The notes: generated by a model not told the origin, from the sequence alone. A stretch of DNA of 64,000 nucleotides from an uncultured Prevotellaceae bacterium (GCA_900319235.1 ONNR01000013.1:31140-95139), one strand, 5' to 3'. Shown: positions 8,528 through 18,519, counted from the first letter of the stretch. Made by a program: numbers and translations.

Positions 8528-9865
8528 ATGAAACGCAATTTCCTTCTCATCCTTGCAGCGGTATTGCTGCCTCTTTCTCTCTTGGCCAAGCCTAAGGTCA
8601 AGACACAAGTTGATCTTTGGCCCGATGGTACTCCTGTTGGAGAATGGTTCCACGACCTATCGCCTGTCAATGTGGAGTCGTTGGGCAAACAATACAAACT
8701 GACCGACTACGGCATCTTTGCCGATGGTACGGTCCACACTCAGCAGATTCAGGCATTGATTGACAAGATTGCTGCCGATGGCGGCGGTGTTCTTGTTGTT
8801 CCTGCAGGCACTTATATCACGGGTGGAATTTACTTCAAGCAAGGCACACATCTTCACCTGCTCGAAGGCGCTACGCTCCAGGGCTCCGACTTCATCGGCG
8901 ATTATCAACTTGCCAAGACCCGTATGGAGGGTGAAACTTGCACCTATTTCGAGGCTTTGATCAATGTGAAGGGCCTTGACGGTTTTACCATCACTGGTAA
9001 GGGAACCATCGATGGTAATGGATTGAAGTATCACCAGTCGTTCTGGCTTCGCCGCAAGTGGAATCCCAAGTGCACCAACAAAGACGAACAGCGCCCGCGC
9101 CTCGTCTATGTGTCCGACTCCAAGAATGTAACCATCGAGGGTGTTCGTCTTCAGAATTCTGCCTTCTGGACTACACATATATATAATAGTGCGCGTGTGA
9201 AGATTGTCGGTGTTTCCATCTTCAGCCTTGCTCAACCCAATACGCACAAAGGTCCATCGACCGATGCCATCGACCTCGATGTAGTGGAGGACGTGCTCGT
9301 TCATGGATGTTATATGGAGGTGAACGACGATGCTGTCGCCATGAAGGGCGGCAAGGGACCTTGGGCCGACGATCCGGCCAAGAGCGAGGGCAATGGCTCA
9401 AACCGCAATGTCATCATCGAGGATTGTACCTACGGTTTCTGTCACGGTTGCTTGACTTGTGGTTCGGAATCGGTGTTCAATCACAATATTATCCTGCGTC
9501 GCATTCAGGTTAATCATGCAACACGTTTGCTTTGGCTCAAGATGCGCCCCGATACTCCCCAGCGCTACGAATACATCACCGTTGAGAACATCACCGGACA
9601 GGTTTCGCGCGTGCTCTATGTACGTCCCTGGACACAGTTCTACGACTTGAAGGACCGCAAGGACATTCCTATGTCCTATAGCGACCACATCACATTGCGC
9701 AACTGTACCATCGACTGCGATATCTACAAGGAAATTGAACTGAAACCCGATCAGTACGAACTCTCCAATTTCGTCTTCGAAAATATGAACATCACCGAAA
9801 AGAGCCCCGAGAAGGCTCCAAAGCTCGATGATGCAGGCGGACATGTCTTCTGGACCGAAAAGTAA
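8528..9865 (+). CDS. Glycoside hydrolase family 28 (polygalacturonase-like), secreted
   Basis: A 445-residue protein with a signal peptide (FLLILAAVLLPLSLLA, cleavage near residue 20) and a right-handed beta-helix. The GH28 start is evident in TDYGIFADGTVHTQQIQALI. The catalytic region reads STDAIDLD (~247-254), NDDAVAMKGG (~270-279), CHGCLTCGSES and LLWLKM. These correspond to the family NTD, DD, GHG and RIK motifs in a modified form. The acidic triad appears present, but the last two motifs are not the textbook ones, so the preferred substrate (homogalacturonan, rhamnogalacturonan or an exo-acting variant) cannot be read from sequence. It is the first gene of a GH28-GH105-GH106 run. Confidence 0.88.
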   Translation: MKRNFLLILAAVLLPLSLLAKPKVKTQVDLWPDGTPVGEWFHDLSPVNVESLGKQYKLTDYGIFADGTVHTQQIQALIDKIAADGGGVLVVPAGTYITGGIYFKQGTHLHLLEGATLQGSDFIGDYQLAKTRMEGETCTYFEALINVKGLDGFTITGKGTIDGNGLKYHQSFWLRRKWNPKCTNKDEQRPRLVYVSDSKNVTIEGVRLQNSAFWTTHIYNSARVKIVGVSIFSLAQPNTHKGPSTDAIDLDVVEDVLVHGCYMEVNDDAVAMKGGKGPWADDPAKSEGNGSNRNVIIEDCTYGFCHGCLTCGSESVFNHNIILRRIQVNHATRLLWLKMRPDTPQRYEYITVENITGQVSRVLYVRPWTQFYDLKDRKDIPMSYSDHITLRNCTIDCDIYKEIELKPDQYELSNFVFENMNITEKSPEKAPKLDDAGGHVFWTEK

Positions 9866-9908
9866 CTTTCCATTCCTATCTCTATAACAACACATTATCC
9901 ACACATCT

Positions 9909-11111
9909 ATGAAGAAGCTTTTTTTGACCATTGCTCTAACAGCTCTGACCCTCTCGGGTTTTGCACAAGATCAGCTCCCGTCGCGTGCTGAAGTCCTCAA
10001 ACTTGCCCAGAAGGTAAACTCCTGGTTTATGAAGAAATATGATCCAGCCGATGCTTTCCTTGGAGGCGGAAAGGTTCGAACCACCAATCTTTGGACCCGC
10101 GCGGTCTATCACGAGGGCCTCTGTGCACTCTATAGCATCTATCCGCTTGAGGAATACTACGAGTATAACCTGAAGATGGCTGAAGGCAACAAGTGGAGCC
10201 CTCGCTATGGCGCATATAGCCTAGATGCCGACAATTATGCCTGCGTGCAGACTTACGTCGACCTCTATCGCCTTGAGCCTGAATCCTACAAACTCCGTAA
10301 AGCCATCGCATGCTTTGACGCTATCGTCAACAACCCCGACAACAGCGGTTGGTGGTGGATTGACGCAATCCAGATGGGTATGCCTGCCTTTGCCAAGTTG
10401 GGCCGCACCACTGGCAACTATAAATATTGGGACAAGATGTGGCAGATGTACGAATACACTCGCAATCAGTATGATGGCGGTCTTTGGAATGCTGCCGAGG
10501 GACTTTGGTGGCGAGATCACGACTTCAATCCCCCTTATACCACACCCAATGGCAAGAACTGCTATTGGAGCCGTGGCAATGGCTGGGTCGTGGCAGCTTA
10601 CGTCCGCACAATGGACGAGCTCGACGAGCCTGCTGCTCCTGTCAAGAAGGGACAGATTGTAGCCGATCCTTATCATTACAACGACTACAAGGCAGACTTC
10701 ATTGCTATGTGCAAGGCACTCAAGGGCATCCAGCGTGAAGATGGCTATTGGAACTGCGACTTAGGCGACCCCGACAACTTCGGCGGACCTGAGACCTCGG
10801 GAACGGCCCTCTTCATCTACGGTATGGCTTGGGGTGTGCGCAAAGGTTATCTCGATCGTGACGAGTTTATGCCTACCATTGTGAAAGGATGGCAGGCTTT
10901 GGCAAAGGCTGTTCAGCCCAATGGCTTTGTAGGTTACATCCAGGGCACCGGCAAGGAACCTAAGGACAGCCAGCCTATCACCGTCGATGGCAAACTTGAT
11001 TTCGAGGACTTCGGCATCGGTTGCTGGTTGCTTGCTGCTACCGAGGTTTGGAAGCTCTCTCCAGGTGAGCAGGGGCTTGGCGCTGCCAAATTGGCTGCTC
11101 TGAAGAAATAA
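9909..11111 (+). CDS. GH105 unsaturated rhamnogalacturonyl/galacturonyl hydrolase, secreted
   Basis: Removes the 4,5-unsaturated galacturonic acid left at the non-reducing end of pectic oligosaccharides after lyase action. It has a signal peptide (residues 1-19, MKKLFLTIALTALTLSGFAQ) and an (alpha/alpha)6-barrel. Typical GH105 features are GGGKVRTTNLWTRAVYHEGL near residue 52, the conserved Asp-rich SLDADNYACVQTYVDLY (~105), and CYWSRGNGWVVAAYVRTMDE (~215). The length of 400 residues is typical. It lies 43 bases after the GH28 gene and 19 before the GH106 gene. Confidence 0.92.
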   Translation: MKKLFLTIALTALTLSGFAQDQLPSRAEVLKLAQKVNSWFMKKYDPADAFLGGGKVRTTNLWTRAVYHEGLCALYSIYPLEEYYEYNLKMAEGNKWSPRYGAYSLDADNYACVQTYVDLYRLEPESYKLRKAIACFDAIVNNPDNSGWWWIDAIQMGMPAFAKLGRTTGNYKYWDKMWQMYEYTRNQYDGGLWNAAEGLWWRDHDFNPPYTTPNGKNCYWSRGNGWVVAAYVRTMDELDEPAAPVKKGQIVADPYHYNDYKADFIAMCKALKGIQREDGYWNCDLGDPDNFGGPETSGTALFIYGMAWGVRKGYLDRDEFMPTIVKGWQALAKAVQPNGFVGYIQGTGKEPKDSQPITVDGKLDFEDFGIGCWLLAATEVWKLSPGEQGLGAAKLAALKK

Positions 11112-11130
11112 ACTTTCATAATTACATCAA

Positions 11131-13887
11131 ATGCGATACCATAATTTCTCCCTAATTGTGCTATGTCTTGGCCTGTTGGCCATGGCAGGGCTTGATAATG
11201 TCAATGCTCAGGAGTGGCCCGTCGTAAAGCAGGAGGCCAAGCCAGGCACCCGTTGGTGGTGGCTGGGTAGTGCTGTCGATAGCGCCAACTTGACATATAA
11301 CCTTGAGACATACGCTAAGGCTGGTATCGGTGCCGTCGAGATTACACCTATCTATGGCGTGCAGGGCAACGAGAAGAACGACATTGACTTCTTGTCGCCG
11401 CGTTGGATGCGTATGTTGGGGCATGTTGAGGCCGAAGGCCAGCGCTTGGGCATCGAAATCGATATGAACACCGGCACTGGCTGGCCATTCGGTGGACCCG
11501 AGGTGACTGTCGATGAGGCTGCTACGCGTGTCTATTTCACCACATGGCATGCTGGCGACGTTGTTCCGCAATTGTCCGACAAGGAAAAGAAGAACTTCCC
11601 TAAGCTGCATAAGGTATATGCTTATCTCAACCTGAACGAGATTCTTGAGGTCGAGGCACAGTCCAAAGACATCAAGAATGAAAAGAAGCGTCAGGAGTAT
11701 CTCGCCAACTACCGTTACGATACGCTTTTCGTGGCCTGTTACATTGCCAAGACCCGCCAGCAGGTAAAGCGTGCAGCACCTGGTGGTGAGGGTTACGTGA
11801 TGGACCACTTCAATCCGAAAGCAGTCCAGAATTACTTCAAGCGTTTCGACAAGGCTTTCGCAGCCAGCGGAGTGCCTTATCCTCACACGTTCTTCAACGA
11901 CAGTTACGAGGTCTATGAGGCCGACTGGACGCCTGCCATGCTCGACGAATTCAAGGCTCGTCGCGGCTATGCCCTCGAGGAATATTTCCCCGTCTTTATG
12001 GATGCTAGCTTTGACGATTCGAAATATTTCTCGATTAATCATCGCACATACCCACAAGCCAAAGGAATCCGATTCAGGACACACGAGGAGGTGATTGCCG
12101 ACTATCGTCTCACGTTGAACGACCTCCTGCAGAAGATGTTCACTAATCCTTGGATCAAGTGGGCTCATTCCCATGGTGCAAAGGTGCGCAATCAGGCACA
12201 TGGCAGCCCTGCTAACCTGCTTGACCTGTATGCCTCTGTCGATATTCCCGAAATCGAGAGCTTCGGTCTTTCCGATTTCGGCATCCAGGGTTTGCGAACC
12301 GATACGCTCACGCGTCGCAACGATTCCGACCTCTCTATGCTCAAATATCCAGCCTCTGCTGCACACTTCTACGGCAAGGAGTTTGTTTCGGCCGAAACCT
12401 TCACTTGGCTCACCGAGCATTTCCGCACTTCGCTCAGTCAGTGCAAGCCCGACTTCGACCTGATGATGGTGGCAGGTGTCAACCATTGCTACTTCCATGG
12501 TACGACGTATTCGCCTAAGGATGCTCCATGGCCTGGCTATTTGTTCTATGCATCAATGGAGATGTCGCCCATCAACACAATTTGGGCCGATGCACCTGCG
12601 TTCTTCGAATATATTACCCGTGTACAGTCGTGGATGCAGTATGGACAGCCTGATAACGACTTGCTCGTCTATATGCCTTTCAATGACATCATCCATGAGT
12701 ATCCGGGCAGACTTTTGCAGTTCGACATCCATTCGATGGCAAAGAAGGCGCCACGCTTCATCCATGCGGTCAATACCATCTACAATGCTGGCTACGACAT
12801 GGACTATTGCTCCGACCGTATGATAATTGACATCACTGGCGTCGATCCGCAAGGTCGCATCATTGCTCCTAGTGGAGTGCGCTACAAGGCTTTGATTCTG
12901 CCTGAGGTCAAGTATCTTCCTGACAATGTCAAAGCACGTCTCGAAAAATGGAAGGTCTTTGGTGCCACCATCATCACCGTCGATAATCCTGATGATTATG
13001 TTTCGGCTTTGAAGAAATACCCTGCTATTGTTCCCGAGGATATGACAGCACTGCATGGACTCAAGTACATTCGTCGTCATAATATCACTGGTTATCATTA
13101 CTTCATCACGAGTCTGCAGGACAAGGGTGTGGATGATTGGGTTGCGCTTTCCACCGAAGCACACCGAGCTTATGTCTTCAATCCGTTGACCGGTGAAGTT
13201 CGCGAGACTCCCGTACGTCAGCAGAATGGTCGCTCTGAGGTATATCTCCGTCTCGCCAGTGGTGAGAGTTGTATCCTTCAGACCATCGTCGCCGATCGTC
13301 AGCTCACGTCTTTCGATAGTTCCAAGGAGAAGATTCTTCCAAAGATTAAGGCCGCTCCTCGTACGTATATGACACCTATCGATCTGACAGGCAACACTTG
13401 GACACTCGTGCCACGGCAGTTTGAGTCATGGGGAAAGACAAGTTCACAGACCATTCGCGGACTCAAACCTTGGACAGCGCTTGGCAAGCCTTGGGAAACT
13501 GGCAAGGGAACGGTGCGTTACAAGACCACGGTTAATGTACCTGCAGGCTCCATCAGTGGTTCAAATGACGTGCTCCTCGACCTCGGTGATGTGCGCGAAA
13601 GTGCTCATGTCTATATAAATGGTCGCGATGCTGGTGTGGCGTTCTGCGCGCCCTTCCAGTTGAGTGTAGGAAAATATCTGCACGCAGGCAGTAACACCAT
13701 TGAGATTGACGTGACAGGTCTGGCAGCTAATTATGTGGCTGAGATGGATCGACAAGGCATCGTGTGGCGTATCTTCAAGAATGCCAACATCGCCAACCTC
13801 AAGGGCGGTGCAGTCAGCTACTATGGAAATTGGGATGTTATGCCTTGTGGCCTCAATTCCACTGTCAAGCTGATTCCTATCAAATAA
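11131..13887 (+). CDS. GH106 alpha-L-rhamnosidase, secreted
   Basis: A 918-residue protein with a signal peptide (residues 1-26, ending in NVNAQ). The N-terminal phrase GTRWWWLGSAVDSANL (~40-55) and EIDMNTGTGWPFGGPEV (~108-124) are characteristic of family GH106, the inverting rhamnosidases of rhamnogalacturonan degradation. The C-terminal ~150 residues (from about residue 770) look like a beta-sandwich with the GH2-type phrase VLLDLGDVRESAHVYINGRD. With its GH28 and GH105 neighbours this fits rhamnogalacturonan backbone or side-chain breakdown. A block of short repeats separates it from mnmA. Confidence 0.9.
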   Translation: MRYHNFSLIVLCLGLLAMAGLDNVNAQEWPVVKQEAKPGTRWWWLGSAVDSANLTYNLETYAKAGIGAVEITPIYGVQGNEKNDIDFLSPRWMRMLGHVEAEGQRLGIEIDMNTGTGWPFGGPEVTVDEAATRVYFTTWHAGDVVPQLSDKEKKNFPKLHKVYAYLNLNEILEVEAQSKDIKNEKKRQEYLANYRYDTLFVACYIAKTRQQVKRAAPGGEGYVMDHFNPKAVQNYFKRFDKAFAASGVPYPHTFFNDSYEVYEADWTPAMLDEFKARRGYALEEYFPVFMDASFDDSKYFSINHRTYPQAKGIRFRTHEEVIADYRLTLNDLLQKMFTNPWIKWAHSHGAKVRNQAHGSPANLLDLYASVDIPEIESFGLSDFGIQGLRTDTLTRRNDSDLSMLKYPASAAHFYGKEFVSAETFTWLTEHFRTSLSQCKPDFDLMMVAGVNHCYFHGTTYSPKDAPWPGYLFYASMEMSPINTIWADAPAFFEYITRVQSWMQYGQPDNDLLVYMPFNDIIHEYPGRLLQFDIHSMAKKAPRFIHAVNTIYNAGYDMDYCSDRMIIDITGVDPQGRIIAPSGVRYKALILPEVKYLPDNVKARLEKWKVFGATIITVDNPDDYVSALKKYPAIVPEDMTALHGLKYIRRHNITGYHYFITSLQDKGVDDWVALSTEAHRAYVFNPLTGEVRETPVRQQNGRSEVYLRLASGESCILQTIVADRQLTSFDSSKEKILPKIKAAPRTYMTPIDLTGNTWTLVPRQFESWGKTSSQTIRGLKPWTALGKPWETGKGTVRYKTTVNVPAGSISGSNDVLLDLGDVRESAHVYINGRDAGVAFCAPFQLSVGKYLHAGSNTIEIDVTGLAANYVAEMDRQGIVWRIFKNANIANLKGGAVSYYGNWDVMPCGLNSTVKLIPIK

Positions 13888-13897
13888 AGAGTCAGCT

Positions 13898-13935
13898 CCT
13901 TCCGAACCCTTCGAACTTTTCTGAACCTTTCGAAC
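13898..13935 (+). repeat. Short TTCGAACC repeats in mnmA leader
   Basis: Four imperfect copies of a 9-10 base unit (CCGAACCCTT, CGAACTTTTC, TGAACCTTTC, CGAAC) fill most of the 56 bases between GH106 and the mnmA start. The same unit recurs at 42577, 48234, 55797, 57326 and 63942. Confidence 0.7.
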
Positions 13936-13943
13936 GCTAAAAA

Positions 13944-15032
13944 ATGAAAATAGCAGCATTATTATCAGGTGGTGTGGACAGCAGCGTTGCTGTCCACCTG
14001 CTTTGTGAACAAGGTTATCATCCCGACCTTTTTTATATCAAGATTGGTATGGATGATGACGGATATAGTTGTCCGCAGGAAGAGGACCTCGAGATTGTTC
14101 GAGCTATGGCACGACGCTATGGCTTGACATATGACGTGGTCGATTTGCAAAAGGACTATTGGGACAATGTCGTGGCATACACTATTGACAAGGTGCGTCG
14201 TGGCTTTACGCCGAATCCCGATGTGATGTGTAATCGTCTGATTAAGTTCGGAGCTTTTGATCAAAAGGTCGGACATCTTTATGACAAAACTGCGACGGGA
14301 CATTACGCCACTGTCATCGAGGAGGATGGTCGTTTCTGGCTTGGCACTACGCCCGACCCTGTGAAGGACCAGACTGATTTCCTGGCACAGCTAACAGGCT
14401 TGCAGGTTTCTCATAGCATGTTCCCCATTGGTATGATGGCGAAAGGAGAAGTGCGTCGAATTGCAGAGGAGGCCAAACTCCCCAGTGCGCATCGCAAGGA
14501 TTCTCAGGGCATCTGTTTTCTCGGCAAGATTGACTACAATCAGTTCATTGAGCGTTTCCTTGGAAAGAAGGAAGGGCCGATAGTGGAGATTGAGACGGGT
14601 AAGGTTTTAGGGCGTCATCAAGGATTCTGGTTCCACACCATTGGCCAGCGCAAAGGCCTTTATCTCAGTGGTGGTCCATGGTTCGTTGTTAAGAAGGACA
14701 TCCACGAGAACATTATCTATGTAAGCAAGGGCTATCAGCCCGAAGCCCAGATGAAGGACGAGCTCGTAATGCGCGATATGCATTGGATTACGCTCGATCC
14801 ATTTGCAGAACAGACCACAATCTTCCCTGTTGCTAACGATGAGGCTCCCGTTCTCTTCAAGATTCGTCATGTAGCAGAGCTTCGTTCTGGCCGTTTGACA
14901 CGTCGAGCCGATGGCAGCTATCACCTTCAGATGGATGCCAAGACCAATGGTGTCGCTCCTGGTCAATTCTGCGTTATATACACCCCCGACGGCCGCATTT
15001 GCCTCGGTTCGGGCGAGATTGCTTGGGAATAA
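13944..15032 (+). CDS. mnmA: tRNA 2-thiouridine synthesising protein MnmA
   Basis: Thiolates U34 of tRNAs for Lys, Glu and Gln. The N-terminal PP-loop is [16 protein letters not shown] (residues ~5-20). The two catalytic cysteines are in [13 protein letters not shown] (~92-104) and DSQGICFLG (~186-194). The tRNA-binding GHYAT and [15 protein letters not shown] phrases follow. The length of 362 residues is normal. It starts after a block of short repeats, and a carboxylesterase lipoprotein gene follows after 27 bases. Confidence 0.95.
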   Translation: MKIAALLSGGVDSSVAVHLLCEQGYHPDLFYIKIGMDDDGYSCPQEEDLEIVRAMARRYGLTYDVVDLQKDYWDNVVAYTIDKVRRGFTPNPDVMCNRLIKFGAFDQKVGHLYDKTATGHYATVIEEDGRFWLGTTPDPVKDQTDFLAQLTGLQVSHSMFPIGMMAKGEVRRIAEEAKLPSAHRKDSQGICFLGKIDYNQFIERFLGKKEGPIVEIETGKVLGRHQGFWFHTIGQRKGLYLSGGPWFVVKKDIHENIIYVSKGYQPEAQMKDELVMRDMHWITLDPFAEQTTIFPVANDEAPVLFKIRHVAELRSGRLTRRADGSYHLQMDAKTNGVAPGQFCVIYTPDGRICLGSGEIAWE

Positions 15033-15059
15033 CCTTTTTAACCCTAGAACACCTTCCTA

Positions 15060-16619
15060 ATGAACAGACTTCTATTAGTCCTTGTATCACTATTCGGCAT
15101 TATCGTTTCGTCATGTCAATATAAAGAAGACCCGTTGGTCGTCAATACAAATTGCGGCCCAATCCGTGGCACGGTACAGGAAGGAACGATGGCCTTTCTT
15201 GGTATCCCCTATGCGAGTGTCGAACGTTTCTTGCCGCCGCAGCCCGTCGAACCATGGGACACGGTTCGCTCGTGTGACCACTTCGGGCCACAGGCGATGC
15301 AGCAGATAGGAGGGCGTGAACTCTCCGAAAGCGAGATGTCCGAGAAGAATTCCTGCGTGCTCAATGTCTGGACCACCGACAAGCGAGGTCATCGCCCCGT
15401 GATGGTGTGGCTGCATGGAGGAGGTTTCGACTCTGGCTCTTCGGCTTGGGATCCTGGTCAAAACTTGGCCAAAAAGGACGTGGTAGTCGTCGGCGTGAAC
15501 CATCGTCTCAACATCCTCGGCTTCCTCGACCTCTCGGGTGTTTCAGCGCGATACAGGTACTCAGGCAACGTAGGAATGCTCGACATCATAGCCGCCTTGC
15601 AGTGGGTGCGCGACAATATCGGTTACTTTGGAGGCGATCCGCATAATGTTACCATCTTCGGCGAATCGGGAGGTGGGGGAAAGGTAGGTACGCTGATGTG
15701 TATGCCTGTCGCCAAAGGCCTTTTCCACAAAGCCATCATCATGAGCGGTACTATTCTGAATGTCAACACGCATGAGATGACTCAGGCCTTGGGCCGTGCT
15801 GTTCTGGAGGAACTCGGTATCGACAAGACAAATCTCGACAGCATCCTCGAAGTACCTTATCAGGACCTTTACGAGGCAGGACAACGTGCTATGGCTGCAA
15901 GCATCGGCACACGTCGTCCTGGAACACCAATGATGTGGGGCTTCGGACCTACACCCGATGGTGAGATGCTGTTGCAGCAACCTTTCCAACCTGGTTTTGC
16001 CAGCATCTCCGATCATGTGCCCTTACTCATAGGTACAACGTTTAATGAGCTGCAAAAGCTGCAATATAATCGTGAACTTACCATTCAACAAGCACGCGAA
16101 GAACTGCAAAAGACCTTCGGTAACGAAACCAATGCATACATCGAGGCATTTGGTAAAGCTTGGCCCAATTATTCACCACAGGACCTGCTGAGTATCGATT
16201 GGCTCTTCCGCCCCAAAACGCTCATCACACTCGATGCCATTGGAGGACATCGTCAGGCTTCGACCTACGCCTATCTTTTCTCCTGGCCTTCGCCCGTGAG
16301 CCACGGCTCAGTGCATGGTAACGAACTGTGTTTCTGCTTCAATCGTCTCCACCAGGCTCCCAACATTGTGCCCGATCCCTCATCCGATGATTTGCGTTTA
16401 GCCGATACCATGTCCAGCATCTGGTCTGCCTTTGCTCATACAGGTAATCCCAACGTAGACGGCCTTCCTGCTTGGCAACCTTACACCAAGGAAAACGGCG
16501 AATTAATGATCTTGGATTACAATTGTGAACTTCGTCACAACCACGACCGTGAACTCGAGGAAATCATCGATCGTCATTGCTTCCGTCAGCTCGACGAGTT
16601 TCGCGCCAAGGTACAATGA
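15060..16619 (+). CDS. Type B carboxylesterase family lipoprotein
   Basis: A 519-residue alpha/beta-hydrolase with a lipoprotein signal (VSLFGIIVSSC; lipidated Cys near residue 19), so it is probably anchored in the outer membrane or periplasm. The oxyanion region VMVWLHGGGFDSGS (~118-131) and the nucleophile elbow FGESGGGGKVGTLM (Ser near 202) define the type B carboxylesterase family. A likely acid is in TTFNELQ (~328) and the His in HGSVHGNELCF (~418). The place near pectin genes suggests de-esterification of plant glycans or xenobiotic esters, but substrate is not readable. It ends before a minus-strand terminator. Confidence 0.85.
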   Translation: MNRLLLVLVSLFGIIVSSCQYKEDPLVVNTNCGPIRGTVQEGTMAFLGIPYASVERFLPPQPVEPWDTVRSCDHFGPQAMQQIGGRELSESEMSEKNSCVLNVWTTDKRGHRPVMVWLHGGGFDSGSSAWDPGQNLAKKDVVVVGVNHRLNILGFLDLSGVSARYRYSGNVGMLDIIAALQWVRDNIGYFGGDPHNVTIFGESGGGGKVGTLMCMPVAKGLFHKAIIMSGTILNVNTHEMTQALGRAVLEELGIDKTNLDSILEVPYQDLYEAGQRAMAASIGTRRPGTPMMWGFGPTPDGEMLLQQPFQPGFASISDHVPLLIGTTFNELQKLQYNRELTIQQAREELQKTFGNETNAYIEAFGKAWPNYSPQDLLSIDWLFRPKTLITLDAIGGHRQASTYAYLFSWPSPVSHGSVHGNELCFCFNRLHQAPNIVPDPSSDDLRLADTMSSIWSAFAHTGNPNVDGLPAWQPYTKENGELMILDYNCELRHNHDRELEEIIDRHCFRQLDEFRAKVQ

Positions 16620-16687
16620 TATTTCGATTGTTGTTCCTCTTAACAATAGTTATTGTTAGGACTTTAACTGGACTAATTGGTTTTTGT

Positions 16688-16728
16688 AAAAAAATAGACG
16701 GGTCGCTTGTTTTTTTCAAGCGACCCGT
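16688..16728 (-). terminator. Intrinsic terminator for nadB (minus strand)
   Basis: A perfect 12-bp stem, ACGGGTCGCTTG (16698-16709) with CAAGCGACCCGT (16717-16728) and a seven-base T loop. On the minus strand the stem is followed by CTATTTTTTTAC, a proper U-tract. On the plus strand no T-run follows, so it mainly serves nadB. Confidence 0.85.
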
Positions 16729-16757
16729 ATGTGTTGAATATCAAATGTCTTATGCAT

Positions 16758-18344
16758 TCAGAATCCCTCAATCCCACGATCGGCGGGTGGGTAGTCGATG
16801 GAGTAGTGGCAGCCGCGGCTTTCCTTACGCTCCATAGCCTGGCGCATGATGATGTAGCCGGTGTTGATCATATTGCGGAGTTCGCAAATGTCCATGTTGA
16901 CCTTCGAGCGGAGGAAGAGTTTCTCGGTCTCTTCGTAGAGGATGTCTAGACGGGTCCATGCACGCTTCAGGCGGAGCTTGGAACGGACGATGCCGACGTA
17001 GGTTTGCATGATCTGCTGCACTTCGGTCTTCGAGTCGGTGATGAGGTAGAGTTCCTCCTGGCGTACGCTGCCGGTATCGATCCAGTCGGGGATGTCGGTG
17101 CGATAAGTGAGTTCATTGATACGGGGGATGCTGTGCTTGGCAGCCAAGTCTGCATAGACGATGGCCTCGATGAGGGAGTTGGAGGCAAGGCGGTTGCCGC
17201 CGTGCAGACCCGTGCAAGAACATTCGCCAGCAGCGTAGAGGCGATTGATGGACGACTGTCCGTTGTAATCGACCTTGATGCCGCCGCACATGTAGTGATG
17301 GCAGGGAACAATGGGGATGCACTCCTTGGTGATGTCGATGCCGATGGAGAGACACTTCTTGTAGATGTTGGGGAAGTGGTGCTTGGTCTCCTCTGGATCC
17401 TTGTGTGTCACGTCGAGCAGCTCGTGGTCTTCACCGCGCATTTTCATCTCGTTGAAGATGGCGCGTGCCGTGATGTCACGTGGTGCGAGCGAAAGGCGCG
17501 GATCGTATTTGTGCATGAATTCCTTTCCATCCAAGGTGCGCAGGATGCCGCCGTAGCCGCGCATAGCCTCGGTGATGAGGAAGTTCTGGTGATCGCCGGG
17601 ATGATAGAGCGCAGTGGGATGGAACTGCACGAATTCCATGCCTTCGACGGTGCCCTTGGCACGATAGACCATAGCCGTGCCGTCGCCTGTCGCAATGGGA
17701 GGATTGGTGGTGTTCAGATAAACCTGTCCAACGCCGCCAGTTGCCATCATGGTCACTTTTGAGAGATAGGTGTCAATCTGGCCCGCTTTTTCGTCGAAAA
17801 CGTAGGCGCCGAAGCATTCGATGTCGGGTGTGCGGCGCGTCACCTCTACGCCCAAGTGATGCTGGGTGAGGATCTCGATGGCGAAATGACGCTCCAGAAC
17901 ATCGATGTTGGGATGCTTCCTGACAGCCTCGATCAGTGCGCTTTGTATGGCGTGGCCAGTGTTGTCGGCATGATGGAGGATGCGGAATTCGGAATGTCCT
18001 CCTTCGCGATGCAGGTCGTATTCGCCATTATCATTCTTGTCAAAATCTACGCCCCATTCCACAAGTTGACGAATTTGTTCGGGGGCTTTGGTGACGACAA
18101 GTTCCACGGCCTTCGGGTCGGAGAGCCAGTCGCCGGCCACCATCGTGTCGTGGATATGTTTCTCGAAATTATCAAGTTTGAGGTTGGTTACCGACGAAAC
18201 GCCGCCCTGAGCAAGGTCGGTGTTCGATTCTTGAAGTTCACTCTTGCAGATCAGTGCAACTTTGCCGGCATGTGCCACCTTGAGGGCGTAGCTCATACCT
18301 GCGATGCCTGACCCGATGACCAGAAAGTCGTAATACTTTTGCAT
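16758..18344 (-). CDS. nadB: L-aspartate oxidase (NadB)
   Basis: FAD enzyme that oxidises aspartate to iminoaspartate, the first step of NAD synthesis. The Rossmann motif FLVIGSGIAGMSYALKVA is at the N-terminus and the flavin-site phrases NTDLAQGGVSSV, HREGGHSEFRILHHADNTG and GLHGGNRLASNSLIEA follow. I place the start at the ATG giving MQKYYDF. The open frame extends further upstream, but a TAAATTTG promoter box lies at 18365-18372 on this strand, so codons beyond it would be untranscribed; an ATG at 18353 is the only alternative. It is a lone gene: no nadA or nadC is seen beside it. Confidence 0.94.
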   Translation of the reverse strand: MQKYYDFLVIGSGIAGMSYALKVAHAGKVALICKSELQESNTDLAQGGVSSVTNLKLDNFEKHIHDTMVAGDWLSDPKAVELVVTKAPEQIRQLVEWGVDFDKNDNGEYDLHREGGHSEFRILHHADNTGHAIQSALIEAVRKHPNIDVLERHFAIEILTQHHLGVEVTRRTPDIECFGAYVFDEKAGQIDTYLSKVTMMATGGVGQVYLNTTNPPIATGDGTAMVYRAKGTVEGMEFVQFHPTALYHPGDHQNFLITEAMRGYGGILRTLDGKEFMHKYDPRLSLAPRDITARAIFNEMKMRGEDHELLDVTHKDPEETKHHFPNIYKKCLSIGIDITKECIPIVPCHHYMCGGIKVDYNGQSSINRLYAAGECSCTGLHGGNRLASNSLIEAIVYADLAAKHSIPRINELTYRTDIPDWIDTGSVRQEELYLITDSKTEVQQIMQTYVGIVRSKLRLKRAWTRLDILYEETEKLFLRSKVNMDICELRNMINTGYIIMRQAMERKESRGCHYSIDYPPADRGIEGF

Positions 18345-18364
18345 ATATCTCATTTTTAGTGCTG

Positions 18365-18372
18365 CAAATTTA
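18365..18372 (-). promoter_or_regulatory. -7 box of nadB promoter
   Basis: TAAATTTG on the minus strand fits the Bacteroidota TAnnTTTG element. No clear TTTG -33 box is visible. Transcription would start near 18358, giving a leader of about 14 bases to the chosen nadB start. Confidence 0.55.
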
Positions 18373-18463
18373 AGGAAAAAAGAAATAGGATGGTATATGG
18401 AGGGCACTTTTTGTGATAATTTTTGGTAAATAATTTCAAAATATGCCGTTTATGTTCTAAAAT

Positions 18464-18495
18464 TTTGGCATTATCGCGTCTTTTTTGTATCTTTG
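18464..18495 (+). promoter_or_regulatory. Promoter of the polysaccharide-export lipoprotein gene
   Basis: TTTG at 18464-18467, 20 bases, then TATCTTTG at 18488-18495: a complete Bacteroidota housekeeping promoter. It overlaps the apparent upstream extension of the next open frame and so sets its start downstream. Confidence 0.8.
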
Positions 18496-18519
18496 TGGCC
18501 GATAATGATGAAAGAAAAA

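Noticed and set aside
18345..18407. N-terminal extension of NadB
   Set aside because: The TAAATTTG promoter box lies inside this stretch and the extension has no likeness to NadB proteins.
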